Shown: positions 47,379-56,668, counted from the stretch's first letter. The stretch: DNA of 64,000 nucleotides from Leuconostoc mesenteroides subsp. mesenteroides ATCC 8293 (GCF_000014445.1 NC_008531.1:1805001-1869000), one strand, 5' to 3'. Notes: generated from the letters alone by a model not told the origin. Translations and numbers: made by a program.

Positions 47379-48886
47379 TTTGACGCCTCCATCTTTGATG
47401 GTGTGTTTACCTTACCGCTGTGCAATGTAAATGCAATAATAACAGCTACAATGGCAAAGGATGCTGCCAGAAGAAATGAAGCATGAAAACCTTTCAACGT
47501 CGCATCAATCATTTTTTGTGCCCATTCTAACGGATCTTGCCCTTTTAAGGCAGATGATGGCTTATTATTATCTGTTACTGATTGCATCATTGAAGCCAAA
47601 ATAGCTGTTCCTAGGGATGAAGCAATTTGACGCATTGTGTTGTTAGCTGCCGTTCCTTGTGCAGCAGTCTCTGGAGACAAAGCACCCATAGCTGATGCTG
47701 TTAGCGGCATCATAACCATGGCAATACCAAACATACGCAATGTGTAAAGTGCTGTGATATATATAGACGGCGTATCAGCGGTCATATAAAACAATGGTAG
47801 TGTGCCAATAATTAAAATAGTAAAACCAGTAATAGCTAAACGCTTAGCGCCATGCTTGTCATAGAATGCACCGGCTAATGGTGAAATAAGTCCCATCATT
47901 AATGCACCCGGTAATAATGTTAATCCTGAGTGCAAAGGCGTCATGCCACGAATATTTTGTAAGAAGATTGGCAGAATCATTTCAACCCCAATCATGGACA
48001 TCATAGCTAAAGAAACCAAAATTGTCGTAATCGTGAACTGCCTATTTTTGAATACTGACATATCTAAGAATGGCTTATCCATTCTTGATTGATGCCACAT
48101 AAATTCTGCAATAATTAAAATACCTGCTATTAATGGTAAGATAACCCAACCAAGGTCGCCCCAACCATGTGTTGATACCATGGCAAAACCGAATAGTAAC
48201 AATCCAAACCCAAATGTCGATTCGATTAGTGAACGCACATTAAGAGAAATATTCCTAGTAGGTAAAACATCGTGGAATACAAAGAATGAGGCAATAATAA
48301 CAATAATGACGACTGGTAAGTCAATTAGAAATATAGAGCGCCAAGAATTTTGTAACGTGAAACCCAGAAAAGTATGATCTTTCTCCAAAATCCACCCTGA
48401 TAGTGTTGGTCCGATGGCAGGTGCCATACCAACAACTAGACCACCCAAGCCCATGGCTTTTCCACGTGACTCTGCATCAAACAGCGTCAAGGATACGACC
48501 TGCATCAGAGGCATCAAGACACCAACTGCCATTGCTTGTAATACACGTGCAACCATTAGTAACCAGAATGCATTTGTTGGTGTCATAAAGGCCAAAAAAG
48601 TTCCGGCTGTAAATAAGCTCAACGCTGATAAATAAAGCGTTTTTGTGGGAATTCTTGTCGTTAAGAAGGCTGAAACCGGCACCATAATACCGTTAGCCAT
48701 TAAGAATATGGTCGTCAACCATTGTACGGTAGAGGCATTAACATCAAAAGCCTTCATCAGTGCTGGTTGTGCTGTTCCAAGTGAGGTCTGCATCAGCATC
48801 ACCGAGAAGACACCAACCAATAAGACGAGCATCATAGCTAAGCGATTGACGCTTTTACCATGTGTATCTGTAATTGTATCTGACAT
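47375..48886 (-). CDS. MFS multidrug transporter, DHA2 (EmrB/QacA) family
   Basis: A 503-residue, 14-helix drug/proton antiporter. MQTSLGTAQPALMKAFDV in TM1 and GLVVGMAPAIGPTLSGWIL (motif C) are present. GAAAGGA precedes the ATG. It is cotranscribed with the DUF4811 gene. A perfect palindrome covers its -35 box, so a repressor encoded elsewhere probably controls it. Confidence 0.9.
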   Translation of the reverse strand: MSDTITDTHGKSVNRLAMMLVLLVGVFSVMLMQTSLGTAQPALMKAFDVNASTVQWLTTIFLMANGIMVPVSAFLTTRIPTKTLYLSALSLFTAGTFLAFMTPTNAFWLLMVARVLQAMAVGVLMPLMQVVSLTLFDAESRGKAMGLGGLVVGMAPAIGPTLSGWILEKDHTFLGFTLQNSWRSIFLIDLPVVIIVIIASFFVFHDVLPTRNISLNVRSLIESTFGFGLLLFGFAMVSTHGWGDLGWVILPLIAGILIIAEFMWHQSRMDKPFLDMSVFKNRQFTITTILVSLAMMSMIGVEMILPIFLQNIRGMTPLHSGLTLLPGALMMGLISPLAGAFYDKHGAKRLAITGFTILIIGTLPLFYMTADTPSIYITALYTLRMFGIAMVMMPLTASAMGALSPETAAQGTAANNTMRQIASSLGTAILASMMQSVTDNNKPSSALKGQDPLEWAQKMIDATLKGFHASFLLAASFAIVAVIIAFTLHSGKVNTPSKMEASK

Positions 48887-48956
48887 GTGTAAATCCTTTC
48901 ATTCGATTCCTGCTTTTTACAGAAAACACTTTGATACTATTTAACTTCAAATGCTT

Positions 48957-48996
48957 ATTTTACGCTTTAACAAAAAATTGTCAACATAGTTGACAA
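48957..48996 (-). promoter_or_regulatory. Promoter with palindromic operator for the DHA2 operon
   Basis: TTGTCAAC and GTTGACAA form a perfect 8-bp inverted repeat around ATA (48978-48996). Its inner arm contains the minus-strand -35 TTGACA (48984-48979), followed by a 16-nt spacer and TAAAAT (48962-48957). A bound dimer would block RNA polymerase. Confidence 0.65.
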
Positions 48997-49006
48997 TAAA
49001 TAACAG

Positions 49007-49696
49007 TTATTTTAATTCGATGTCAAAAATACGGTGTTGTTTATCAAAATGAACAATCATGTCAGCAAGTGATTTCGTGGGTAAAATATACTGATCCAGA
49101 TTTTTTTGATTAGTGTTTTCCCAAACTTGCATAACTAACTGAGTAAATTCGTCGATCGGCATTTTGGCGTAATCATAACGCCAACTAGAGGGATCATCCT
49201 TGGCTAAAGCTGTGACCTCAAGCGTTCGGGATAGATACCATTCTTTGATATCTGCCAAATCAGCATCTATATATATTTTCAAATCAAAATGTTTGGGTGG
49301 TAACTGCAAAGCAACAACACCCTCAACGATTAGGATATTAGGTAATTCAATAATTTGTGTCTCGTTTGGATGAATATCCGCAAGTTCCTGTGTATAAACT
49401 GGAATATTGAGTGACTTTTCCCCCGCACGAAAGCGCGTGATAACTTTTTCCAACAGATCAAGATTGTATGTCTGTGGAAAACCTTTTTGATCAAATAGAC
49501 CACGCTCATGGAGTTCATCATTAGACATTAAAAAGTCATCAGTGCTGATGACTGTTGTTTTGATATTCTGTTGGCTAAGCTTATCAGCCAAATCATGTGC
49601 AAATGTGCTTTTACCGACGGCCACAGAACCTGTAATACCAATAACCATAAATGGCGCAACGTACTTGCTTTTAATCAAATTATCTAGATCAATCAT
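49007..49696 (-). CDS. Pantothenate kinase-like protein, short form
   Basis: A 229-residue P-loop kinase. GSVAVGKST (23-31) and TDDFLMSNDELHERGLFDQKGFPQTY (51-76) are close to type I CoaA, which phosphorylates pantothenate in CoA synthesis. Usual CoaA has over 300 residues. Here the N-terminal portion before the P-loop is missing, but the core looks intact. Its ATG overlaps the helD stop (TAATG), so translation is coupled. Uridine kinase-like activity is a less likely alternative. Confidence 0.72.
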   Translation of the reverse strand: MIDLDNLIKSKYVAPFMVIGITGSVAVGKSTFAHDLADKLSQQNIKTTVISTDDFLMSNDELHERGLFDQKGFPQTYNLDLLEKVITRFRAGEKSLNIPVYTQELADIHPNETQIIELPNILIVEGVVALQLPPKHFDLKIYIDADLADIKEWYLSRTLEVTALAKDDPSSWRYDYAKMPIDEFTQLVMQVWENTNQKNLDQYILPTKSLADMIVHFDKQHRIFDIELK

Positions 49697-52071
49697 TATC
49701 GAACCTCATAGAGGTTTTTTGACACATTATTTAGTAGCGGTGTCGTAGCCCTTTCTGCAATAATTGTCAGGCGATGCATAGCTCGCGATGAAACAGTATA
49801 CAATAGACGGCGTTCACTATCTTCCTTATACCGTGTTTTATCTGCATGCCATATGATAACGGCATCGAATTCTAGTCCCTTAGCAAGGTATGATGGCACG
49901 ATAATAACACCTGGAGCTAGCCGCTGGTTTTCTGATTGAATCAAAGTAACTGTTTTGTCATTAAGCGTTTGTGACAAAGCTTTTGCATCGGCCAATGTTT
50001 TTGTAATGATTGCTGTTGATTCTTGTTCTTCAGTGTTTTCACGCAATTGATTTTCTAGCAATTTCAGTAGTTCGTTCTCATCTTGCCCAATATAGACTAC
50101 CGGTTTCTCACCATCTCGATTAAACGCGTCAATGTTTTGACCGTCTATCAAAATTTCTTTTGTAAAATCTGTAATTTGCTGTGTAGAACGATAGGTTTGC
50201 GTTAGTTGAACATTTTCAACACGCTCTGGCGCAAATAAAGTTGCAAAGTCTTCCCGTAAATGGCCAGCATTATCCTTTGTAAATATAGCTTGGTTCAAAT
50301 CTCCTAAGACCGTGAACTTAGCCAGTGGAAAACTAAACTTCAAGAAGGCAAGTTGGAATGGTGTATAATCTTGAATCTCATCAATAAACAAAAAGCGAAT
50401 ATCACGTTCACCATGCTTCCCTGTGATTAAGTCATAAAGATATAAATAAATCGTTGTATCAGCGAGGGACATTTGATGATTCTTTAAATTGCTAATCACT
50501 TGTTCAACATGTTCACGCCACTCATCATTTGAGATGCCATACGCAGATAAATCAATATATTTGTGAGCTTCACGTAGAAAATCCACAAATTGCGCATTAA
50601 TATTTAAAAAGCGACTACGTCTAATTTGTTGTGCCAAAGGTTTTAAGGCACGCGTTACGATTTGTTTAGCCAAGAACTTCCTTTCAGCTTTTTCACTAGA
50701 AAACTCACGTTCTTGCTCACCTTGACCAAGTTGCGTACGTCGTGTAACAGCCGCAGCATCAACCTCTTCATTATCCCCCATGCGCACACGACCGGCACCC
50801 ACTAGTTCATCATATTCCTGCTTTGACAGATTTTCAATTTCAAGATCAACCCAATCTTTACGCATTTCTGTGCCAAGACGACTGCTCAATATTCGCATCA
50901 ACGTATCTCGCGTTGCTTCCAAACGTTGGCTGAGTTTGTAGTTCTCATTGTATTGATAATAAATTTCAGCAATACGCTCTTTGGGAATCAATGGTTCATC
51001 ACGAAACACAATACTACGTAACTTCATTCCACCACGATTTAAACTGTCAGCATATGCTGCGACAGCTTTGAACATCATTAAGCTACCTTTAGCAAGAGCA
51101 ATTTTACTATCGGTTTTGTCAATTTCAAAGCGTTCTTGCAATGTTTCAACAGCAATTTTTGGTAAACGACGTGAAGCATATTGATAAAATGTCATCTGTA
51201 CCATGTTTTGCTCGCCTAATTCGGGTAAAACTTGATCAATGTAGTCATTAAACAGTTGGTTTGGGCTAAACAAAATAACTTGTCCACTAGTTAGTTTTCC
51301 GCGGTAACGGTATAGCAAATAGGCAATACGTTGCAAAACAGCAGCTGTCTTACCTGATCCAGCTGCTCCTTGGACAAATAATAAATCGGCGCTTGTATTA
51401 CGAATGATTTTATTTTGTTCTTTTTGGATGGTAGTGACGATTGATTTCATCTTCGTTGACGACTCACCATTCAGCGCGTTCATCAACATTGCATCACCAA
51501 TCGCCTCTTCCGTATCAAACAAGGTTACAATGATACCATCTTCAATTTGAAATTGGCGTTTCAGCGTTACATGCGCCTTTTGCGAGCCATCAGGTGTCAA
51601 ATATTCAACATCCCCAATACCACCATCATAATAAATTGATGCTACTGGTGCGCGCCAATCATAGACATAATAGTTGTTCTCATTATCGCTAAAAGAGCCA
51701 AGCCCAATATAAATTGTCTCTGCTTCGCCACTTTCACTGACTGATTCACTAAAATCTATACGCGCAAAATAAGGTTTTTTAATTTGCTTGGTTAATGTTT
51801 CAAATCTTGCTTCTGCTCGTGTTTTTGAACTTTCACGTTCAGCAAGCATTTGTTGCTGCTGACGTACTGACATGGCTGTTTCGACAATGCCAGAATAGGT
51901 GTCTGTTTTTAAACGTACATCTCCCCAGCTTTTTGATACATCATTAATATTCCGATTAGAACGCTTTATCTCAGCTTCGGTATCAATCAACGATTTTTTC
52001 ATTTTCTTGAGGGTTTTGTTTAAATACTGCGTTTCAACTTGTTTAATTTTATCGTTCAAAATGCGTCTCAC
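49696..52071 (-). CDS. helD: HelD-like RNA polymerase recycling ATPase (UvrD/Rep family)
   Basis: A 791-residue superfamily 1 protein. The N-terminal coiled-coil arm (LNKTLKKMKKSLIDTEAEIKRSNRN) is typical of HelD. Walker A is GAAGSGKTAAVLQR near 236-249 and LFIDEIQDYTPFQLAFLKF (Walker B) is near 565. TYRST and SRAMHRL motifs follow. HelD removes stalled RNA polymerase from DNA. It is upstream of and coupled to the kinase gene. Confidence 0.88.
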   Translation of the reverse strand: MRRILNDKIKQVETQYLNKTLKKMKKSLIDTEAEIKRSNRNINDVSKSWGDVRLKTDTYSGIVETAMSVRQQQQMLAERESSKTRAEARFETLTKQIKKPYFARIDFSESVSESGEAETIYIGLGSFSDNENNYYVYDWRAPVASIYYDGGIGDVEYLTPDGSQKAHVTLKRQFQIEDGIIVTLFDTEEAIGDAMLMNALNGESSTKMKSIVTTIQKEQNKIIRNTSADLLFVQGAAGSGKTAAVLQRIAYLLYRYRGKLTSGQVILFSPNQLFNDYIDQVLPELGEQNMVQMTFYQYASRRLPKIAVETLQERFEIDKTDSKIALAKGSLMMFKAVAAYADSLNRGGMKLRSIVFRDEPLIPKERIAEIYYQYNENYKLSQRLEATRDTLMRILSSRLGTEMRKDWVDLEIENLSKQEYDELVGAGRVRMGDNEEVDAAAVTRRTQLGQGEQEREFSSEKAERKFLAKQIVTRALKPLAQQIRRSRFLNINAQFVDFLREAHKYIDLSAYGISNDEWREHVEQVISNLKNHQMSLADTTIYLYLYDLITGKHGERDIRFLFIDEIQDYTPFQLAFLKFSFPLAKFTVLGDLNQAIFTKDNAGHLREDFATLFAPERVENVQLTQTYRSTQQITDFTKEILIDGQNIDAFNRDGEKPVVYIGQDENELLKLLENQLRENTEEQESTAIITKTLADAKALSQTLNDKTVTLIQSENQRLAPGVIIVPSYLAKGLEFDAVIIWHADKTRYKEDSERRLLYTVSSRAMHRLTIIAERATTPLLNNVSKNLYEVR

Positions 52072-52205
52072 TCTCTTGATTTCAATGTAATAATTATACG
52101 CTTAGTAATTTCAAATGAACAGTAAAATGAATAATGAAAGTACGATACCATTCGAATAAAATAAAATATCGCATATAACTTCCGATAAAATAAAGTATAA
52201 TTCAG

Positions 52206-52234
52206 TTGACAAACTAAATAATTAAGGATATGAT
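52206..52234 (+). promoter_or_regulatory. Promoter of the marR-CDF operon
   Basis: TTGACA, 17-nt spacer, TATGAT. The -10 overlaps the left arm of the large palindrome. Confidence 0.7.
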
Positions 52235-52276
52235 TAACAAAAGTAATTACCTTTGATAACTACTTTTGTTAATCAT
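52230..52276. promoter_or_regulatory. 47-bp palindromic operator of the MarR gene
   Basis: ATGATTAACAAAAGTA and its exact complement TACTTTTGTTAATCAT are 16-bp arms separated by 15 nt. The repeat covers the -10, the transcription start and part of the leader, ending 16 nt before the MarR start. No T-run follows, so a protein operator is likelier than a terminator. The length could hold two MarR dimers. Confidence 0.65.
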
Positions 52277-52292
52277 ATATTGGAGGAAGTAT

Positions 52293-52712
52293 ATGAAACC
52301 TATAAGCCACATCTTCTCAGAATTGTACGATAAAGTATTGTTGCAATACCAGCAACAGTCTGATAGCAACGAACGCTTTCCTAATCTGTCTTCAAATGAT
52401 GAATATTACATTGATCTCCTATATACATTGGAAAATCCAACTGTAACTAGCTTTGCGGATAAGGCAAAAATATCCAAACCCGCTGCTACTCGAATCATTC
52501 ATCGCTTTGTTGCAGAGAAATATTTAGTTAAACGACCATCAACAGTCGACAAACGGACATCATACTTAGAATTAAGTGCAGAAATGAAAATAAATTGCGA
52601 AAAAAATCGTCAATTATTTGATCAGGTTTTTCTAGATTCAATTTCTGTATTAACTCCTGAAGAACAAACAGTGTTACACAAGATTATGTTCAAGATTAAC
52701 GAGAAAATATGA
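52293..52712 (+). CDS. MarR family transcriptional regulator
   Basis: A 139-residue protein with a central winged helix (TVTSFADKAKISKPAATRIIHRFVAEKYLVKRPSTVDKRTSYLELS, about 50-95) and flanking dimerisation helices. TTGGAGGA precedes the ATG at 52293. An earlier in-frame ATG lies inside the palindrome. It overlaps the CDF gene by 4 nt (ATGA). It very likely represses its own operon through the palindrome. The inducer, perhaps a metal, is unknown. Confidence 0.88.
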   Translation: MKPISHIFSELYDKVLLQYQQQSDSNERFPNLSSNDEYYIDLLYTLENPTVTSFADKAKISKPAATRIIHRFVAEKYLVKRPSTVDKRTSYLELSAEMKINCEKNRQLFDQVFLDSISVLTPEEQTVLHKIMFKINEKI

Positions 52713-53632
52713 ATCAAAAAAATATTGAACAGCGTAGTCTAGTCATTGGTTGTATATGGCTTTTTGCAATGGGGGTTGCAGCGCTTACAGCATATTTTTC
52801 AACACGACTAGAAGCATTATTTGTTGATGCATACTTTACTTTAATCACACTAACCACTGGTCTTTTATCTATTGTCATCTCAAAAATAAGTACACAAGTT
52901 AGCAAACGTTTTCCAAATGGTCTGTTCGTTTTGGAACCGCTATATGCATTTTTTCAGTCATTATTGACAATTGTACTATTGTTGATTTCATTAATGACTG
53001 TCAGCTCAAAAGCCTATCAATACTTTGTCTACGGCCACAGGCAACTTTTAAATATTGCCCCTGTCATACCGTATGAGATTGTGATGGTTATTCTATCATT
53101 AACACTCTCATGGTTCTATCAATTACAAAACAAAAAAATCCACAATATCAGTACACTTCTATCAGCTGAAACAAAAGGAGCGATGATTGATGGTGTCATG
53201 TCAGCCGGAATTGGGGTCGCTGCATTTTTCATCCTATTCATTGATAAAAAGTCCCCATTAAGCTTTCTTTTATATACTGGAGATTCCTTTATTACAGTGA
53301 TTATTGTTTTATTTATTATTAGAATCCCGTTGCGTATAATGAAAAATGCTTTGATTGAGATTAGCGGCGGCCTAACACAAGATCAAGGGATAAAATCATT
53401 CATTGAAAGAGCCATTCAAAGTCACCTAACAACCGATTTTTCAATTGATGATTGCAAAATCTATAAGGTTGGTATGTCTTTTAAAGCTTGTATATCTGTT
53501 AGCAGTCGAACAGATATGGTCGATACCAAAAAATTGACAACCTATAAAAAGAACATCTTAAATGACCTCTCTCGTAAAATTTCTTTCATAAATATTATCT
53601 TTATCTATTCAAACATTGGGGAAAAAAGTTAA
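52709..53632 (+). CDS. Cation diffusion facilitator family protein with altered metal site
   Basis: A 307-residue protein with six membrane helices and a C-terminal cytoplasmic domain (from about 220), as in CDF transporters. In TM2 the ligand pair reads VDAYFTLIT, keeping the first Asp but not the second. In TM5 it reads KGAMIDGVMSAG, again with one Asp. The canonical four-ligand zinc site is therefore incomplete. Substrate may differ from zinc or transport may be lost. It is cotranscribed with the MarR regulator. Confidence 0.78.
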   Translation: MNQKNIEQRSLVIGCIWLFAMGVAALTAYFSTRLEALFVDAYFTLITLTTGLLSIVISKISTQVSKRFPNGLFVLEPLYAFFQSLLTIVLLLISLMTVSSKAYQYFVYGHRQLLNIAPVIPYEIVMVILSLTLSWFYQLQNKKIHNISTLLSAETKGAMIDGVMSAGIGVAAFFILFIDKKSPLSFLLYTGDSFITVIIVLFIIRIPLRIMKNALIEISGGLTQDQGIKSFIERAIQSHLTTDFSIDDCKIYKVGMSFKACISVSSRTDMVDTKKLTTYKKNILNDLSRKISFINIIFIYSNIGEKS

Positions 53633-53643
53633 TTTTTATTTCT

Positions 53644-53669
53644 AAAAAGCTGCGGTTACGCAGTTTTTT
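53644..53669 (+). terminator. Terminator of the marR-CDF operon
   Basis: AAAAAGCTGCG pairs with CGCAGTTTTTT around GTTA. Confidence 0.82.
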
Positions 53670-53756
53670 GCATTCTATAAGAACCCTTTACATAACTTTG
53701 ACGATATAACAATATCTATCAAATATACTAAAGTTATTAATTTGGAGGACAACATT

Positions 53757-54746
53757 ATGCAATGGGCTGCTAGAACTACTAACGTGAAACTACCGAGTGA
53801 AAATCAAAGTACATTTGAGACCACAGACAGTGAAAAAAAAGTACTTACACTGCTTCTAAGCATTGGATTCGTGACTTTATTGTTCGCTACATTTTTTGAT
53901 AAAAATGTCACCTCTGCAGTAATGGACCAGAATTCTATATTTGGTAATATTTTCCAAAATTACGCTGATCAAGGCGCAGGAATTGTTTTATTCACTGCCT
54001 TTGAGATCATTGCCTGGACAATATGGCGACGCGTTCAGGGAAACATTTTGAAATATGTTATGACAGGTGGCGCTTTGATATTTGCCTTTAATCAAATGCT
54101 AGCGATATTGCAAGATATGTTGAGTTACACGTATTCCATGCTCAATAATTTATCGAAAGGAATTCCCATGGGCGTTGCAAACAATACTTCGGCAGTGGCA
54201 AACTATCCTGAACCGCTTCGTTGGAGTGCAGCCATTATCTTAACAATATTACTGTCATTTGTATTCTTTAATTGGCTTAAAGATAAAAACAACGCCGCTA
54301 TTAGCTATCTACTCAATGCTGCTTTAATCGGAATTGCCGTTGTTTTCATCGCACAAACAACAATCGGCGATATGAAAGCATTGTGGGGACGCTTTCGACC
54401 CTACGAAATGACAACCATTTCCGGAAACACAATGAGTGAATTTACACCTTGGTATCATTTGAACGGTGTGAATGGTCATAACTCTTTTCCTTCTGGTCAC
54501 ACAATGTCCGGCTGGTTATTTTTATACTTAACTTTCTTTGTTCCTCGAGGAAATATTAGTTTGCAAAAGAAAATGACAATTTTTGGGATTGCAATGGGTA
54601 TTCTTACCGGTCTTAGTCGCGTACGGATTGGTGCACATTGGCTAAGTGATGTTACTGTGTCAAGCATGTTAGTCGGTCTCATCATCTTCATGGCGAGTCG
54701 TTTATTAACAGCACATTTTGTTGAAACCCGCTCCTCGCTGAATTAA
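53757..54746 (+). CDS. PAP2 family membrane phosphatase
   Basis: A 329-residue membrane protein with about six to seven helices. All three PAP2 motifs are present: K-x6-RP (KALWGRFRP, near 207-215), PSGH (near 244) and SR-x5-H-x3-D (SRVRIGAHWLSD, near 286-297). Such enzymes dephosphorylate lipid phosphates such as undecaprenyl pyrophosphate or phosphatidic acid. The N-terminal half carries extra helices. The start ATG at 53757 has TTGGAGGA. Monocistronic. Confidence 0.88.
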   Translation: MQWAARTTNVKLPSENQSTFETTDSEKKVLTLLLSIGFVTLLFATFFDKNVTSAVMDQNSIFGNIFQNYADQGAGIVLFTAFEIIAWTIWRRVQGNILKYVMTGGALIFAFNQMLAILQDMLSYTYSMLNNLSKGIPMGVANNTSAVANYPEPLRWSAAIILTILLSFVFFNWLKDKNNAAISYLLNAALIGIAVVFIAQTTIGDMKALWGRFRPYEMTTISGNTMSEFTPWYHLNGVNGHNSFPSGHTMSGWLFLYLTFFVPRGNISLQKKMTIFGIAMGILTGLSRVRIGAHWLSDVTVSSMLVGLIIFMASRLLTAHFVETRSSLN

Positions 54747-54820
54747 GATAATCGCTATTAAGAATCGCTATGAAAATAAATCACAGCAGTTCTTTTTATT
54801 TTCGCTCAAATAAAATTTTG

Positions 54821-55441
54821 TTATCCAATTGTGTACTCGTACTTAAATACCCAAGTATCATTGACTTGTCCGAATGAAGTAAAAGACGACCTAGTGACCT
54901 CATTAAAGCCATTTTTCTGATAAAAAACACTGTTGATTGCTGTATTAGTAATCAAACATAGATCTTTACCACCTCTTTTTTCAACCATATCAATAATTTG
55001 TGATATCGTTCTTGAGCCTATTTTCTGGCCTTGATATTTTGGTGAAACAACCAATGTATCTATGTACCAAAAATTTTCAAATTCTTCAGGCATGACATCA
55101 TCTGATTGAGATAGATTTTGCATGATACGTCCGGCTATTTTAGGAGAACATTTAAAAGGTAGTTGCCATCCACCGACCTTAACATACGTCCAAAAACTAA
55201 TCTGGTGCTGTTGTGGTGCTTTCAAAATAAAGGAAGCAACTATCTCTGACCCTTCAACACAAACGAAACAATCTTCACGCCTAATATTCGCTAGCGTATT
55301 TAAATACAATAAAAAATATAGTGCTTGCTGTAATTGAGACTTGTCAGTTGAGACATTAAATAGAGGATAATCATGGAAAGCATCATATGTCAATTTAGTA
55401 ACATGATCCAAGTCTTCCAGCGTAGCTGTTCTAATAATCAT
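54821..55441 (-). CDS. GNAT family N-acetyltransferase
   Basis: A 206-residue acetyltransferase. It starts MIIRTATLEDLDHVTKLTYDAF. The acetyl-CoA loop is LVVSPKYQGQKIGSRTI (near 135-151), followed by KRGGKDLCLITNTAINSVFYQKNGF. The start at 55441 is set by TTGGAG; a TTG there forms part of the site. The substrate is unknown. Confidence 0.85.
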   Translation of the reverse strand: MIIRTATLEDLDHVTKLTYDAFHDYPLFNVSTDKSQLQQALYFLLYLNTLANIRREDCFVCVEGSEIVASFILKAPQQHQISFWTYVKVGGWQLPFKCSPKIAGRIMQNLSQSDDVMPEEFENFWYIDTLVVSPKYQGQKIGSRTISQIIDMVEKRGGKDLCLITNTAINSVFYQKNGFNEVTRSSFTSFGQVNDTWVFKYEYTIG

Positions 55442-55523
55442 TCTATTCTCCAATATTTTTAAAGTAAACTGTAGTTTATTATCTCATAAACCCAACAAAG
55501 TGTCGTCTTTAAAAATGAGATTA

Positions 55524-55551
55524 TTGACAGAAAAACACTTTAGCGTAATAA
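55524..55551 (+). promoter_or_regulatory. Promoter of the immunity-like gene
   Basis: TTGACA with TAATAA after 16 nt (or AATAAT after 17), 48 nt upstream of the start codon. Confidence 0.6.
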
Positions 55552-55598
55552 TAGCATTAATTAAACAACGTTTATTAATTGAGGGGAATTTTAAAACT

Positions 55599-55901
55599 AT
55601 GCAAAAAGATGAAAAAGTTGAAACCATGTTGGATCAAATGAGCGTCGCCTTTTCTGATGAGGATGTTAAAAATCAACCAGAACTACGAGAAATGATTTTC
55701 AATTACGCACAGGAGTTGACTAAAACGCAAAATACCGGCTTAGTGGCTACTAAAATGGTTAAATCTCTTGTTCAATACTATTGGATAACAAAAACTCAAT
55801 TACCCGAAGCAGCAATCGAACTTCATCATCAAATCAAAAGAGATGCCACCGTGTACGACGGCATCGCGATGTCTGCCATGCTGTTACCTGTATGGTTCTA
55901 A
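55599..55901 (+). CDS. Bacteriocin immunity-like protein
   Basis: A 100-residue, mostly helical protein starting MQKDEKVETMLDQM. The segment NYAQELTKTQNTGLVATKMVKSLVQYYWITKTQLPEAAIELHHQI resembles the four-helix enterocin A/pediocin-type immunity family of LAB. The start at 55599 follows GAGGGGAA. An upstream extension to 55500 runs through the promoter. No bacteriocin precursor with a double-Gly leader and no ABC exporter are nearby, so it would be an orphan protecting against foreign class IIa bacteriocins. The family call is tentative. Confidence 0.6.
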   Translation: MQKDEKVETMLDQMSVAFSDEDVKNQPELREMIFNYAQELTKTQNTGLVATKMVKSLVQYYWITKTQLPEAAIELHHQIKRDATVYDGIAMSAMLLPVWF

Positions 55902-55934
55902 TTGCTTGGGTCATTTATCGTTAGCTTAAAATAC

Positions 55935-55997
55935 AAAAAGCTTCTATATAAATACTGACTGCTTGATCAGTTATGCATTTATACAGAGGCTTTTTTA
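55935..55997. terminator. Long bidirectional terminator
   Basis: AAAAAGCTTCTATATAAAT on the left pairs with ATTTATACAGAGGCTTTTT on the right, with further pairing (CTGA/TCAG) toward a short loop. Mismatches are few. T-runs lie on both sides. Confidence 0.8.
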
Positions 55998-56104
55998 CGT
56001 TTTTAATTTTTTCACCCAAATAGCTTACCTACACAAAAACAGATAGGCTAATTTACTGCTCATTATCAAATTGCATCTTTGAAATCAAAAGGCAATCGAG
56101 TTGT

Positions 56105-56545
56105 TCACTTTTTTAATATTTTTGCCCAAAAGCCTTTCGATTTCTCTTTTTGCAATTCATTTTTTAAGTTATCAATTTCTGATACAAACTCAGAAGTGTC
56201 TGAAACTTCAAGATACTGCTGTTCCTTTGCATCAATTTTATGTTGTAAATCAAGAGAGAGCGTTTGTTGCTGGTCGAGTAATTTATGAAGTTGTTTAATT
56301 TGTTCATCTTTTGTCTTGAGTTGTTCTGACAAAGTCTTGACACTTTCTGAAACAGCATCAGAATGATTATTATCAACATTTTCAGGCATTGACTCGAGAT
56401 TTTTTAGTTCTTCCTGTGTAAATTCACGCTGACTAGGATTGATGTTCCAAGCCTTTGCTCTCCTATAATACGTAGCTTTACTAATATCAAGTTTCTTAAG
56501 AATACTTGTTAATGTTTTGAATTCTACTTTTTCACTCTCAGCCAT
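56105..56545 (-). CDS. DUF536-type HTH/coiled-coil protein, plasmid-associated family
   Basis: A 146-residue protein. An N-terminal helix-turn-helix (FKTLTSILKKLDISKATYYRRAKAWNIN, 9-36) is followed by a long coiled coil (SVKTLSEQLKTKDEQIKQLHKLLDQQQTLSLDLQHKI). The tail is KGFWAKILKK. This layout is that of the accessory ORF found next to repB on theta plasmids of lactic acid bacteria. Here no Rep or partition gene is adjacent. It may be a remnant of integrated plasmid DNA. AAAGGTA precedes the ATG. Confidence 0.68.
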   Translation of the reverse strand: MAESEKVEFKTLTSILKKLDISKATYYRRAKAWNINPSQREFTQEELKNLESMPENVDNNHSDAVSESVKTLSEQLKTKDEQIKQLHKLLDQQQTLSLDLQHKIDAKEQQYLEVSDTSEFVSEIDNLKNELQKEKSKGFWAKILKK

Positions 56546-56668
56546 TGTCTGATACCTTTCTGATAAACATTGAATACTAACAGTATACCTTTATCTTGAA
56601 AAATAGGAAACAGAAAACAAAAAAGTCCCTTTAATAAAAAGCTTTAAAAAACTATCTACTTAAAAGTT

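Noticed and set aside
52230..52276. Transcription terminator before the MarR gene
   Set aside because: The hairpin arms are strong but no T-run follows, and it overlaps the promoter; an operator is more likely.
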